The notes under the pieces: generated by a model | Database searches by the model: none | What the model was told of the DNA's origin: nothing | Seen by the model: only the letters and a program-made list of their open reading frames with translations | Part shown: piece after piece, positions 23,884 through 34,165 of the stretch | Layout of the letters: every line of letters begins with the position of its first letter | Numbering within the stretch: position 1 is the stretch's first letter | Position numbers and translations under genes: made by a program | NCBI RefSeq assembly: GCF_036898095.1 | Contig: NC_090751.1 | Location: 46,295,534 to 46,359,533, forward strand | DNA from: Palaemon carinicauda | Taxonomy: Eukaryota; Arthropoda; Malacostraca; Decapoda; Palaemonidae | Length of the DNA: 64,000 nt | Direction: 5' to 3'

Positions 23884-23899
23884 ATTAATATTGAAAAAA

Positions 23900-24755
23900 A
23901 TGCTACAATATCTGACATAAGTCCATTCATTGCTGAATCTTTTAATATATTTGCTGCCAAATTGTTGTAAAATGTAGCTGTGCCATGACAGGATACGTAA
24001 AATGAGTTTATTCTAGAATTGACCCATTTCATTAATTTATTGATAGCCTTTTCTTAATTTTTTTAGAATCCTAAAAAGAAATTTTTGACAAACTGATGTT
24101 TAAGTACAATTTCCTTTGAGTTTTTTTTATGCATTTAAGTCAATAATGCACACCATCAAAATATTTTCCGATAACATCATTACATTTTACGTATTTTTTT
24201 TTTTCTGTTTTGGTATTCTGTCAATAAAGCAGATTTAGCATTTAGCACATTCACAATGAGATATAGTTATACTTTATTGCTAAATAAATTCAATACCCTT
24301 TTTGTGAGTACAGTATTGGCAAGTCAGATCAAGAACTTAGAAGAACAAATTAAACTACCACAGTACAAACCTAAGTAGCGAGATGGCACAAATGAAGGAA
24401 ATTTCCTCTCCAACTCAATTGTTCCTTATTTCAAACTTTGATAAACATTTGTTTTCATCTTTTCACTGCTTAATTTTTCTTATTAAATGATGAAGACATC
24501 TGGCGATTTTATTCTTCTGAATAAAAGTCCCTTTGCGTCATTAGGCGTAGGAGGAGATGATGATGATGAATAAAAGTCCAATTATCTTATTATAAAACCT
24601 TCATGAGGTACTTGTCGTATATGTTATTGGGTGGTCCTGCCTACAGTGTGCCTTGCAGGGTGCTGTAGATGATATTATAGGTGGTCTTTGAAGCACACTT
24701 TTACTTTTCAATCATTCTCCAGGGCCTCGTTGCACTCACTTCCTACATTTTAAAA
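23900..24755. other. Intron segment between DIRS A and E
   Basis: AT-rich. It contains 'gatgatgatgatgaa' at about 24556. A moderately GC-rich stretch at about 24600-24740 looks like a SINE or LINE tail fragment, which I cannot classify. No exon seen. Confidence 0.4.
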
Positions 24756-24805
24756 ATGACAAATTCGAAGATAATTTGTATTTTTCCTAACCATACAAAC
24801 CTTAG

Positions 24806-24968
24806 CTATTTACAAAGGGTTATTACTTTTAGCGTAGCTGAAATGGCGAGCCATTAGAATTTAACGAGGGTGTATTACCCCCGCGCTAGTTAGCGGGGGG
24901 GGGTAGGGGAGTGGTAGCTAGCTACCCCTCCTCCCCCTCACACACAGGTGAATACTCACTTTCACTTA
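24806..24968. repeat. DIRS E left inverted terminal repeat
   Basis: Reverse complement of about 32547-32711, including the self-complementary core around 'ctagttagcg' and 'gtagctagctac'. Confidence 0.85.
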
Positions 24969-25013
24969 GAGGTAGGACTTGTCTTGGGGGACAGGGCTGG
25001 CGGGCAAATATGT

Positions 25014-25113
25014 GTAAATAGCTAAGGTTTGTATGGTTAGGAAAAATACAAATTATCTTCGAATTTGTCATTTGTTCCGTAACCGAAATACAAACCACGC
25101 TATTTACAAAGGG
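25014..25113. repeat. DIRS E internal complementary region
   Basis: The reverse complement of the left terminus (ending 'cgaatttgtcat') is joined directly to the reverse complement of the right terminus (starting 'ttgttccgtaaccgaaatac'). Confidence 0.85.
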
Positions 25114-25590
25114 TGACTTATCCCTTAGGAAGGGTGGAAAGTCCCCAGCCATACTGGCTTTGGCTTTACCCGGGGACTCAGAATCTGAGTGAGTCGCACT
25201 CGAGAAAAGGAGTCCCTGCACCTCACAAGTTCCTTGCACCGCAAGGAACCATGTGGCCTACGTAAGCTTGTGTGTGAAGGAAGAAGTGTGACCCGTCCTA
25301 GGCAGTTGACCTGGAGTTCCAGAAGGAACTCTGGGTTAGGACGTTCCCAATACCACCTCGTCAGGGTATGGGGGACGCGACAGTATTGACTCAATACTCG
25401 GAACACAAGGAAGCATGGTTTACCTGCAGAGGTTCGAGGTCAGCTATGCAGAGACCAGGATGCTGCTTCCCCGTAGAGGGGATGATGAAGAAAGAAGTAA
25501 GGGCCAGACATACTTCTTTCGTTCATGCAGACTAAAACCTGATAACAATGCCCTCAACCTTCTGCTACCTGTCCAAAAAGGAGCCTGAGG

Positions 25591-26930
25591 TTAGACCAGC
25601 TGTTGTGTAGCCACCACAGAGCGATAGAAAACGTATCGAGACTCCTGTGGGTCACGCCCTGCAGGAAGCGGGCTGCGAAGGTCATCAGACGCTTCCAGAC
25701 TCCAGCTTGTAGCACCTGCGTCACAGAGTAGTATTACTCGAAGGCGAGGGACGTTGCGATGTATCCAACATCGTGCTGTAGGGCGACGTGACGGGGGAGG
25801 GTCTGAAGACAGGTCGAGATGAATGTCCTTGAGTCCGGGCTGAAGAGGTATACTGGTGACTCTCCCCCCATGTCCTCCTTGTGTTCCCAAATCGGCTGCA
25901 ACTGAGGCCAAACTGCAGCTGTTCCCAGCGCTAACCTCTCGATTCCTGTACTGGCAAGAAAGAGAAGGTCTTGGGACATCAGACACAGAATGGAGACTCA
26001 AAATCTTGAATGAATCGGACCGAAGGGTCGGGACCCTCAGATTCTGAGTCTAGCCAACAACTCAGGAGCGAGCCTGAATGTTGCCTTCCCCTCTTCCTTA
26101 GAAAGGGGGGGGAGTAGTAAGAGACCAAGAAGATTGCTTACACACTGGCCGTGGCCAGAGTGAGCAGAAGACCCAAGGCGGAATACAATCCGAGGCCTGT
26201 CATAAAAGGGTCTTGAGAAGATCTCTTAAAGGACTAAAAGTCCGAGCCATGCTCCAAGTTGGAGGTCTTCCTCCGACTAGGGCAGGGACGATCGTAGCTT
26301 CGCATGAGCGAGGAAAGATCCAGCGGGCAGGAAAAAGTTATTCCTTTAAGCCTGAAGGTCAGGGAAAGGCTGAGCGACAGGCTTCATTGCCAAGAGCGGA
26401 AAGGAGTTTCCTCCCGCCGAAAGGCAATAAGACCGTTATTGCTGGAGAAGAGGCCTCACGGGAAGAGGTATATCTCCCACGGCACCAACCACCTTAGACT
26501 CTTCACTTTGCCTGGGAGACCCCTGTGGATGACTATCGCAGATGACGCGACCTCCGTACCGCGACTGTAGCGGGTTGTCTCTTCTAGAGGAGGAAGCGTA
26601 GTGTCTCCAGGCATGAAGCCGAAGCGACGTCCCGGTTCGGGAGAGATGTCGCAGTGTGGTTGCTTGAGTAGTCTGCGCCGTGGGAGAAGCTCTCCCGGGA
26701 GTTCCGTCAGGGGAAGCAGAGGGTCCAGAAACCGTTCTGCGCATAGTCCCAGTGGAGCTCTCCCATTGAAAGGTTGACAGACAACCTGGTTTTGTTGAGA
26801 CCCATTGTCCGCAGACAAAAAGGAGGGAAGACGCAGGCGTCGAAGTTGTCCCACCATCACCGGAATGCATCTTGCCAGAGTCTCGGGGTCTGAGACTGGG
26901 GGGAAAACTAGCGGAAGCTTGAGGTTCCAA
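25591..26930 (-). pseudogene. DIRS E tyrosine recombinase remnant
   Basis: The 3' end keeps the family ending VVATQQLV-stop (25591), matching VVAAQQLV in element D. A stretch reading DPPPSRRPTARCW aligns with DPPPSRCPRAHDVRG of D, so the HxxR motif region is damaged. Upstream pieces in at least three frames correspond to the N-terminal half. Frames change every 100-300 bp, so no enzyme can be made. Confidence 0.65.
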
Positions 26931-28850
26931 GCTGTCGCGATCAGGTCCCCCAGACCAGCACTTGCTGGTTACCCAAGGTCAAAGACCCTTAGGTACACTC
27001 TCTCTATGAGGCTCTGCTCGGATAGTCTGAGAGAAACATTCCCCTGCCTGGAATGAGAGAGCCGATGGTGGAATTGAGAGAATCTCAATCATCCCGGTAT
27101 CTCTACTGCAAGATGTGAAGGTGTGAAAATGCGTCCCCTGCTGGTTAGCATGAAGTCGACACGCAACGGGGCGACTTGGCAGGAGCGGTAGGATCTGAAG
27201 AGGGGCCAGACTAAGGCCCTTAAGCCTGCCTGAATGATGGAGAGGTATCCTTCAGGTCTTGACCATAGGCCTGGACCGGAACATGCCCCCCCCCCCCCCC
27301 CCCTTTCCTTTGACGAGTCCGAGAACCGCATCAAGAATGTGGGGAAAGGACGAGAATATCCACTACCATCAAGAGGCTCCATAGGTCAACACCCATTGCA
27401 GGTTTAATAGTTCCGCTGGTCCCATAGGGCCAGGGAGTCCGGTTAAACATTGCCTGAAGCCACCGGAACTTGGATCGCCCCACATGGAACTTATCCTGAG
27501 GCGACCGTTCGGACTATAAACGGGTCAATGAGGAAAGAAGAACTAGGAAACGTTCCAAGGTAGGGCTGAAAACTCTGCTTGACTGAGAACAGGTACTGCG
27601 ACTCTCCTCAGTCTTGCCACAGTCAACCGAAAGGAAGGCTCGGAGGATGTGGTAACAGAATCTGGCGTCCCCAGGTGGTCACCCATCCAAGTACCGACGT
27701 TGCTTAACCTCGCTGGACGGACGAGAAGCGGGGTTTCCAACGTGGTAAGGCGGTTGACTCAATATCATGGCCAGATACTCCAGATGTTGAGGCAGAGGAA
27801 GAGAAGGCTCCAAGCAAAATACCATGAGCCCACACTCATGGTCAGCATTCGGAAGCTTTTCCCGGCGCTGAAGAAGGTCGAAACCCGAGCCTACCGGAGT
27901 TGACCAGCCCTCCAAACAGCAGAGGAGGCGGAAGTCTGCACCTGAGCGGCCAAGAGGAAGGCAGGGAGAGTTCTCTGGGGAAACAAACCTGCTATGCCAC
28001 GGCGGGATAGCCACACTGCATCATAAGCAGGAATACTTGCAGTTTAGGCTGAATTCGACGAGCACCCTGGAAGATGGATGGAATGGAAACTGAAAGTACC
28101 CGTCCTTCCGATCCAGGGTTAAAGGAGTCCTGTCGCCTCGTTACCAGTCTGATCGATTCTGCTGGTCTACGCTGGCCAAAGTTTGTTCGACAAACTTGAT
28201 CAGGGCTGAGAGGTCGACTATGGACATCCCCTCTCAGATCCTTCCTTACAAGAAAGGATCGACTGAGGGGGCCGGGGGTGAAGCCGTCGATGATCCTAAG
28301 GAAGACCTTCGCCTAAGGTATGGATCATTCTGCCCAACCGGGCAACTCTGCTGATGCTATGGCATAGAGGTTCAGAGACACTGAATTCGCTGACAGAGAC
28401 GGCAGGCGCGATATCCTTGGCTACTCACAGAGATTGTGCGGGAATGGGCATCGGGAAGCTGTCATTCGGATGAGTAACCTTAAGCATCCTCCCAGCGAAA
28501 AAACCTGCAATCCTAGAGTTCGTGAACTCCTTTTAGGACTATGCCCCCCCGGGGGAGTCTCCCGTGCCATCTGTTCCTGACAGGAGGAAACTGCAATTGG
28601 ACACCTTGTCCCAGTTGTCGTAGCCGATAACTTAGGCCGACGTGGTTGAAAGAAAAGGGAGCTGGAGCCCTGCAGAGTCTGGAAGAAAGCGCCTTGGAGG
28701 AGTGAAACCGGAAGTCTATTTACTCCGCACAGCAGATGTTTAAGTCTCTGTCCTTGGGCAAAGACAAAACTCTTCTCAAGGATGGAAGGGTGTCTGAGGT
28801 CGTTGACCTCCACAGATGAGACACCCGAAGGAAGCCTTCAGTCAGTGCGT
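26931..28850 (-). pseudogene. DIRS E reverse transcriptase / RNase H remnant
   Basis: Recognisable pieces: LLKQPHCDISPEPGRR near 26650 (D has LLKQPHSNIYHKA), and motif A as LDRKDGYFQ at about 28085-28130 against LDLKDAYFQ in D. A LEYLAMIL piece near 27770 corresponds to LVYLGMVI, just after the catalytic box. The alignment is interrupted by a 5S rRNA-derived insertion at 27648-27757. A poly-C run lies at 27288-27303. Non-functional. Confidence 0.65.
27648..27757 (-). pseudogene. 5S rRNA-derived sequence inside DIRS E
   Basis: On the minus strand this reads as a nearly full-length 5S rRNA gene. It has a 5' part with TACCACGTTG and TTCTCGTCCG, the internal promoter box A region GTTAAGCAACGTCGG, and box C TACTTGGATGGGTGACC, a perfect match to the usual eukaryotic box. 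About nine bases between box A and box C (the GGGCCCGGTCA region) are missing, and the stem ends are diverged. Element D has no such sequence at the matching place, so it is an insertion. Possible origins are retroposition, template switching during reverse transcription, or a 5S-derived SINE. Confidence 0.8.
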
Positions 28851-29601
28851 CCAGATGGTACAACATCGAGCTTGTCCGCAAGTAGATACTTAACGACGAA
28901 AGGCCAAGGTGCCTGAGCTCGAGAGGAGGAAAGTACCCTTGATCTTCCTGTAGCTTCCTTGAACCAAACCTCGGGCCGTAACCGAGGAGGGAAAGAACCT
29001 GGTAAGCTCCCAGAGGAAGAGGTAAGCAGTCACCCCTTGTCCGATGGAGAAATCTTCAACGGAAAGCCCCCCCCGCCAAAAATCCTTCCAGGGCGGGAGA
29101 AGGAGAGAGTACTCGTGCAGGAGAGGGGACCCTCGAGACCGACCTCTTGGGAACCAACTTCGCCCTGGGGGAAGTCACCACGAAGTCCACTCCTCTCTTT
29201 CTCTTCAGCGTAGGAGAGACAGCCGCTGGTTTGTTACCCTGGCCGGTGAGTGCTGGTTTCATAACCCTCATTAACGCCCGTGCCAGCGGATCAAACCATG
29301 TCTGCTGCTCCAAGGACACAGAGTCCGAAATCCTCGCTAAGGTGAAAGGGATCGGGCGATCCTTTGGAGAGGACACAACGGTTCCTGCCTGAAAAGAAGG
29401 TGGGAAGAATGCTGTACTGACCTGTCTTCGTCCTGCACTACCAACCTGTGCTTGGATGGAGGTGATCCCGAGTGCCGCCTAGGAGCACGCGTCCCTGCTG
29501 CTACCACCGGCTGTGGAATTCGCCGCGAACTATGGTCGCGCGAGGGCGAACGGTCGCGCAAAGGCGAATGGTCGCGCGGGCGCACAGGCGAGTGGTCGCG
29601 C

Positions 29602-29757
29602 GGGCGAGCGGTCGCGAGGGCGCGCAGGCGAGCGATCGCGCGGGCGCGCAGGCGAGCGATCGCGCGGGCGCGCAGGCGAGCGATCGCGCGGGCGCGCAGG
29701 CGAGCGATCGCGCGGGCGCGCAGGCGAGCGATCGCGCGGGCGCGCAGGCGAATGGGC
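29602..29757. repeat. 24-bp GC-rich tandem array
   Basis: About six and a half copies of a 24-bp unit containing GCGAGCGATCGCGCGGGCGC. In the minus frame each unit adds eight residues (RARAIARL). Very high CpG content against an AT-rich host. Confidence 0.92.
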
Positions 29758-29825
29758 GTGACGGCGAGGGATCGTGCTGCCGCGTAGGTGAAGAAGATCG
29801 CTGGCGGTAAGCGATGGCGAGCAGC

Positions 29826-30310
29826 ATGTGTAGGTGAATGATCGCGTGATAGGGTGCGATGGTGATCAGCATCCGCAAGAGGGCGAGCGTTCAGGGTTGT
29901 GCGATGAGGAGCAGCATGCGTAAGCGGGCAATCGTGCAGGGTTGTGCGATGGCGAGCAGCATGCGCAGGTGAATGATCGCGTGAAAGGGTGCGATGGTGA
30001 TCAGCATCTGCAGGAGGGCGATCGTTCAGGGTTGTGCGATGGCGAGCAGCATGCGCAGGTGAATGATCGCGTGAAAGGGTGCGATGGTGATCAGCATCCG
30101 CAAGAGGGCGATCGTTCAGGGTTGTGCGATGAGGAGCAGCATGCGTAAGCGGGCAATCGTTCAGGGTTGTGCGATGGCGAGCAGCATGCGCAGGTGAATG
30201 ATCGCGTGAAAGGGTGCGATGGTGATCAGCATCCGCAAGAGGGCGATCGTTCAGGGTTGTGCGATGAGGAGCAGCATGCGTAAGCGGGCAATCGTTCAGG
30301 GTTGTGCGAT
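29826..30310. repeat. 45/90-bp higher-order tandem array
   Basis: 'gggttgtgcgat' recurs at 29941, 30031, 30121, 30166 and onward, spacing 90 or 45 bp, with alternating half-units (ggcgagcagcatgcgcaggt and ggtgatcagcatccgcaaga). Both periods are multiples of three. Confidence 0.9.
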
Positions 30311-30741
30311 GGCGATCAGCATCCGCAGTTGAGGGTCGCGCGATGGCGATCAGCATCCGCAGTTGAGGGTCGCGCGATGGCGATCAGCATCCGCAGTTGA
30401 GGGTCGCGCGATGGCGATCAGCATCCGCAGTTGAGGGTCGCGCGATGGCGATCAGCATCCGCAGTTGAGGGTCGCGCGATGGCGATCAGCATCCGCAGTT
30501 GAGGGTCGCGCGATGGCGATCAGCATCCGCAGTTGAGGGTCGCGCGATGGCGATCAGCATCCGCAGTTGAGGGTCGCGCGATGGCGATCAGCATCCGCAG
30601 TTGAGGGTCGCGCGATGGCGATCAGCATCCGCAGTTGAGGGTCGCGCGATGGCGATCAGCATCCGCAGTTGAGGGTCGCGCGATGGCGATCAGCATCTGC
30701 AGTTGAGGGTCGCGCGATGGCGATCAGCATCCGCAGTTGAG
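30311..30741. repeat. 34-bp tandem array
   Basis: About twelve and a half nearly identical copies of a 34-bp unit ('gcgatggcgatcagcatccg' plus 'cagttgagggtcgc'). The period is not a multiple of three, so it is not an in-frame protein expansion. Confidence 0.93.
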
Positions 30742-30822
30742 CTAGTAGCTGGCGAACCATGTTCCTTCAAAAGTGTTGGAGAACGTTGGCGTGCCAGCTG
30801 TAACACACGTGGGCGATCCGGA

Positions 30823-30909
30823 GATCGCTGGCGAGCTGATGATCGCTGACGAGCTGACGATCGCTGGCGAGCTGATGATCGCTGACGAGCTGATGATCGC
30901 TGACGAGCA
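30823..30909. repeat. 18-bp tandem array
   Basis: About five copies of 'gatcgctggcgagctgat' and close variants, starting at 30823, 30841, 30859, 30877 and 30895. Confidence 0.9.
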
Positions 30910-31141
30910 GAAGGCTACGCGTGGAAGCCTGCGCAAAGAAGAGTCCTTGACCCCGACCTGAACCGAAGTTCTAGATCGCGAGGGCGAACGTGGGCGCACA
31001 GGGCACGTAACAGGAACCGCAGGGAAGATCATCTTGAAAGCGCTGACGAACAGGGAGCGCTGACGAACAGAAGGGCGCGCAGGGAAACCCTGACACGCAA
31101 GGGAAGAACCCCCGTGGGGGCAACCCTTTGCCCCGAAGGGA

Positions 31142-31240
31142 TCGTTGTCCGCCGGGAGACTGATGTCCGTCGGAAGACCGCTGTCCGTCGGGAAGACCGT
31201 TGTCCGTCGGGAAGACCGTTGCCCGTCGGGAGACGAGATT
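31142..31240. repeat. 19-bp tandem array
   Basis: About five copies of 'gttgtccgtcgggaagacc' with small changes. Confidence 0.8.
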
Positions 31241-32546
31241 AGACTGCTGTCCATCTGCACCAAGACGGAAGATCGAGAAAAAGAAGTTGTAGGCTGCAAA
31301 CGGAGATTCAAAAAGGCGCCTCAAGCACCCTTATAGGGAGATGAGAGGCCCTTACGACGAGGCGGACGGAGGGCCTTACGGCGAGGGAGGCCAACAGCAA
31401 CAGCAACAGAAGAAACCTCCGAAGAGGAGTCTCTATGAGTGTACTCTCTCGCGAACGACAGAGAAACACTTCGTGGAAGAGACTGGTCAGCCAGTGACCT
31501 AAAAGGGGCAATCCTCCGAAGAGGAGCCCCTGCAGTTGCCCAGCCCCTTGAGCGAAACTGCAGGTGCGACCGCTCAGCACCAAGAGCATAGTCGCACGAA
31601 AAAAAGGCAAGAGAAGAACCCCCCAAAAGAGGAAAAGCTCAAGCCTGGACAGGAAAAAAAAACTTCCCTCGGAAGGAAAGTTATCCGCCCAAGGAGGCAA
31701 GCCTCCTGACTGTTCTAAAATGAACTGGAGAGCTGTCCGTCGACACGGGAGTACTACCAGTAGAAGGAGACACGCCCCTGACGACAATACAAGGGGGGAG
31801 GCAGCAACAGCCGAATCCCCAGGACTCAACCAGACAGCTCACACCGTTGCTATATTACAGAAACGAACTAGATCGGTAACTGTAAAAAAATAAAACAAAT
31901 AATATTAGTACACATTCATTCCCCCGGGAAGGCTCCGAAGAGGAATCCCGAGGAAAAGGAACAAGAATTACACAACAGGCACGTGCCCTCACAACCACTT
32001 ACACTCGCGGAAGGAGAGCTGTAACCAAAACAGAATTATAACAATTATAATTATGTAACTATGTAATTATGTAATTTAAAAAAAAGAATGAACACTAAAG
32101 AAAAAAACGAAAACCCCGAAAGGAATCGTTCTACAAGCTGAAAAATTAACAACTACAATTAGATTCATAAACTAATTGAGACAAAATGTACGGCGTAGCA
32201 ACCCCACCCACACGGGAAGGAAGCTACAAGGGCGTAGTAAAACATAGTAAAAGGGTGAACGACCTCAAGAGAGAGAGAGAGAGAAAGACCGAAGTCAAAC
32301 TCGATCGCAACCCATAAAATTAGGCCGTGGTGGCCTAACTGCCGAGGCCTCCACGTAGATATCGTACACTACACACACACATCTGAAAAGGAAACTTACT
32401 TATTTCTATACTCAAATATATATACAAACATGAAAACATGTTTACATATATATTGAGTAAAAGAAAAGTAAGCGATTAAGTAAAGACAAAACAGACAATG
32501 GCTGCCAAGCGAGGACCAAGACAGAGACGTCTGTCACAGTCCGAGC

Positions 32547-32711
32547 CAAAAGTGAAAGTGAGTATTCACCTGTGTGTGAGGGGGAGGAGGGGTAGCTAGC
32601 TACCACTCCCCTACCCCCCCCCGCTAACTAGCGCGGGGGTAATACACCCTCGTTAAATTCTAATGGCTCGCCATTTCAGCTACGCTAAAAGTAATAACCC
32701 TTTGTAAATAG
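32547..32711. repeat. DIRS E right inverted terminal repeat
   Basis: Reverse-complement partner of 24806-24968. The element ends about 27 bp further on at 'acggaacaa'. Confidence 0.85.
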
Positions 32712-33472
32712 CGTGGTTTGTATTTCGGTTACGGAACAACTGTTCCTTTTGTAGTTCTCATTTAGGAACAAATCATACCAGGCAAGCCTTATACGAGCCT
32801 AGCAACAGGACCCTCTGGTCTTACTGATCTCATCCAGTGTGTAAGTTGTAATCTTATGAACAAAATAAGGGGACTTCAAGAATTTCTACAACTGTGAAAT
32901 ACTGGACAACATCCTAAGGAAAATTCCTTTGTTTTACTTTAGCCTAAGTGCCTAAAAAAGGGATTTTGACGTGTTGCTACCTAGAAATCCCAAACAGACA
33001 AATATAATAATCAACTTGGGAGCAGGGATCTCCAAAACGCCTGACATCTTCAAAAACACAAAATAACACAGAGCTACGAAAAACACATCCGAACGTTCAC
33101 GGGTGCTAACAAGGAATGATGAAAGGATAGGAAGTGGTGGTGGTAGGGGGGGGGGCAGTAGCTGTAATGAACGACACCTTGTAGTAACGGGGGATTTTGA
33201 GGAGGGAGAAGTCTAACTGGAAAGGGACCTCTGGTAGTGGTATCACTCACCACAGTTTTAATACAGACACAGTTTAGGGGTGAGCGAGCTGGGCATATTC
33301 CTGGCATTCCATGCAACTTTTTTCTCTGGTATATTTAGCAGTATTTATACCTTTGAAATGGTGCTTTAAGGAGCATTTCACGGAGCGACACAGGTTGAGC
33401 CCAGAAATACATTCTAACCATTGTCTTAGTCTATTATACAGTACAGCATATTAAATATTATATTAACATCTA

Positions 33473-33703
33473 TGTGTATTACTATCTAGCATCATATTTT
33501 TATCACCTTAAATGTTGTGGATATATATTTTGCATATATCTGATTCATCACTACTACATTGATGAGAAGAATCTCATAGTTCTATATGCATGTATATTAC
33601 TATCTTGCATCATATTTTTATCATCTTAAACATTGTGGTTATATACTTTACATATATCTGTTTTATCACTACTACATTAATGAGAAGACCCTCATAGTTC
33701 CAT
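33473..33703. repeat. 118-bp tandem duplication
   Basis: Two adjacent, roughly 10% diverged copies starting at 33474 and 33592, each containing 'gcatcatatttttatca' and ending near 'ctcatagttc'. Confidence 0.85.
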
Positions 33704-34091
33704 GCCTACAACTTATCATAACGTTTAATTACTTGCACTGTGGATAGAATTGCATTGAAATATGTATTAAATCACTTAAGGAAGTACAGTAATCACCTTT
33801 AAATTCACTAGGTTCTAACTTATAAACATAAGCCAAACTGAAGCAATGTTTTGGATAATGGGCAAAAAATCTTTAATTAAAGAAAGTAAAGAAGCAATTG
33901 ATAGGGCTTTACTATCCCGTGAAGATGCTTCACACAGTAACCAGACCACTGAGATAGCATTTTTAGCTCTCACAGAATCCTAAAGAATTATTCATTATTT
34001 GAAAACGTCTCTTCAATTAATTATGAAAAATCTGATAAGTGAATAAGTACTTCTAATTAGATACTATTCATCATTTTTGGGAATTGGTCAA

Positions 34092-34165
34092 ATCCCTTGG
34101 GCTTACAGCATCCTGCTTTTCCAACTAGGGTTGTAGCTTAGGTTGTTGTAATAATAATAATTATA
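34092..34165 (+). mobile_element. (AAT)n-tailed retroposon, 3' fragment R5
   Basis: 'cccttgggcttacagcatcc' through 'aactagggttgtagctta' plus an AAT tail. Only the last 70 bp of the R1 family. Confidence 0.7.

Larger units (their letters stand above)
16961..23899 (-). mobile_element. DIRS1-like retrotransposon A (family 1, near-intact)
   Basis: A 6.9-kb element on the minus strand, with gag to the right and recombinase to the left. It has 160-bp inverted terminal repeats (16997-17156 and 23724-23883), unequal outer extensions (36 bp left, about 16 bp right) and an internal complementary region at 17201-17291. Reverse transcriptase, RNase H and tyrosine recombinase frames are open; gag carries two compensating frameshifts. 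There is no target duplication, as expected when a tyrosine recombinase inserts a circular intermediate. It lies in intron 2 of the NOL4-like gene, in the gene's orientation. It may be able to supply RT and recombinase to B and C. Confidence 0.92.
28851..32200 (-). pseudogene. DIRS E gag region remnant with repeat expansion
   Basis: Lies between the RT remnant and the 5' inverted repeat, where gag is expected. Long open frames here (such as minus 29337-30356, rich in Arg, His, Ala and Asp) are produced by GC-rich tandem repeats rather than a conserved domain. I do not find the Cys-rich gag N-terminus seen in D. The 5' leader at about 31900-32540 has a (GA)n run near 32270. Not a functional gene. 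Confidence 0.45.
24756..32738 (-). mobile_element. DIRS-like retrotransposon E (family 2, decayed and expanded)
   Basis: About 8.0 kb. The left terminus is 'atgacaaattcgaagataat' at 24756 and the right terminus 'ttacggaacaa' near 32738. Inverted terminal repeats lie at about 24806-24968 and 32547-32711, with an internal complementary region at about 25014-25113. Coding parts keep the order of element D (recombinase at left, then RNase H/RT, then gag) but are broken by many indels. The gag part is inflated by tandem repeats between 29600 and 31240, and a 5S rRNA-derived segment sits in the RT part. Located in intron 2 of the NOL4-like gene. Confidence 0.85.

Noticed and set aside
29337..30356. 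339-residue Arg/His/Asp-rich open frame
   Set aside because: Produced by tandem DNA repeats inside a decayed DIRS element; no conserved domain. Frames on the opposite strand are equally open.
29500..30740. Bacterial contamination, suggested by GC-rich sequence and many GCGATCGC octamers
   Set aside because: The tract lies inside paired DIRS inverted repeats continuous with AT-rich host DNA, and the octamer also occurs in the ITRs of A, B and C.
30311..30741. 34-bp repeats resembling a CRISPR array
   Set aside because: Copies are directly adjacent with no spacers, in a eukaryotic retrotransposon. Plain tandem array.
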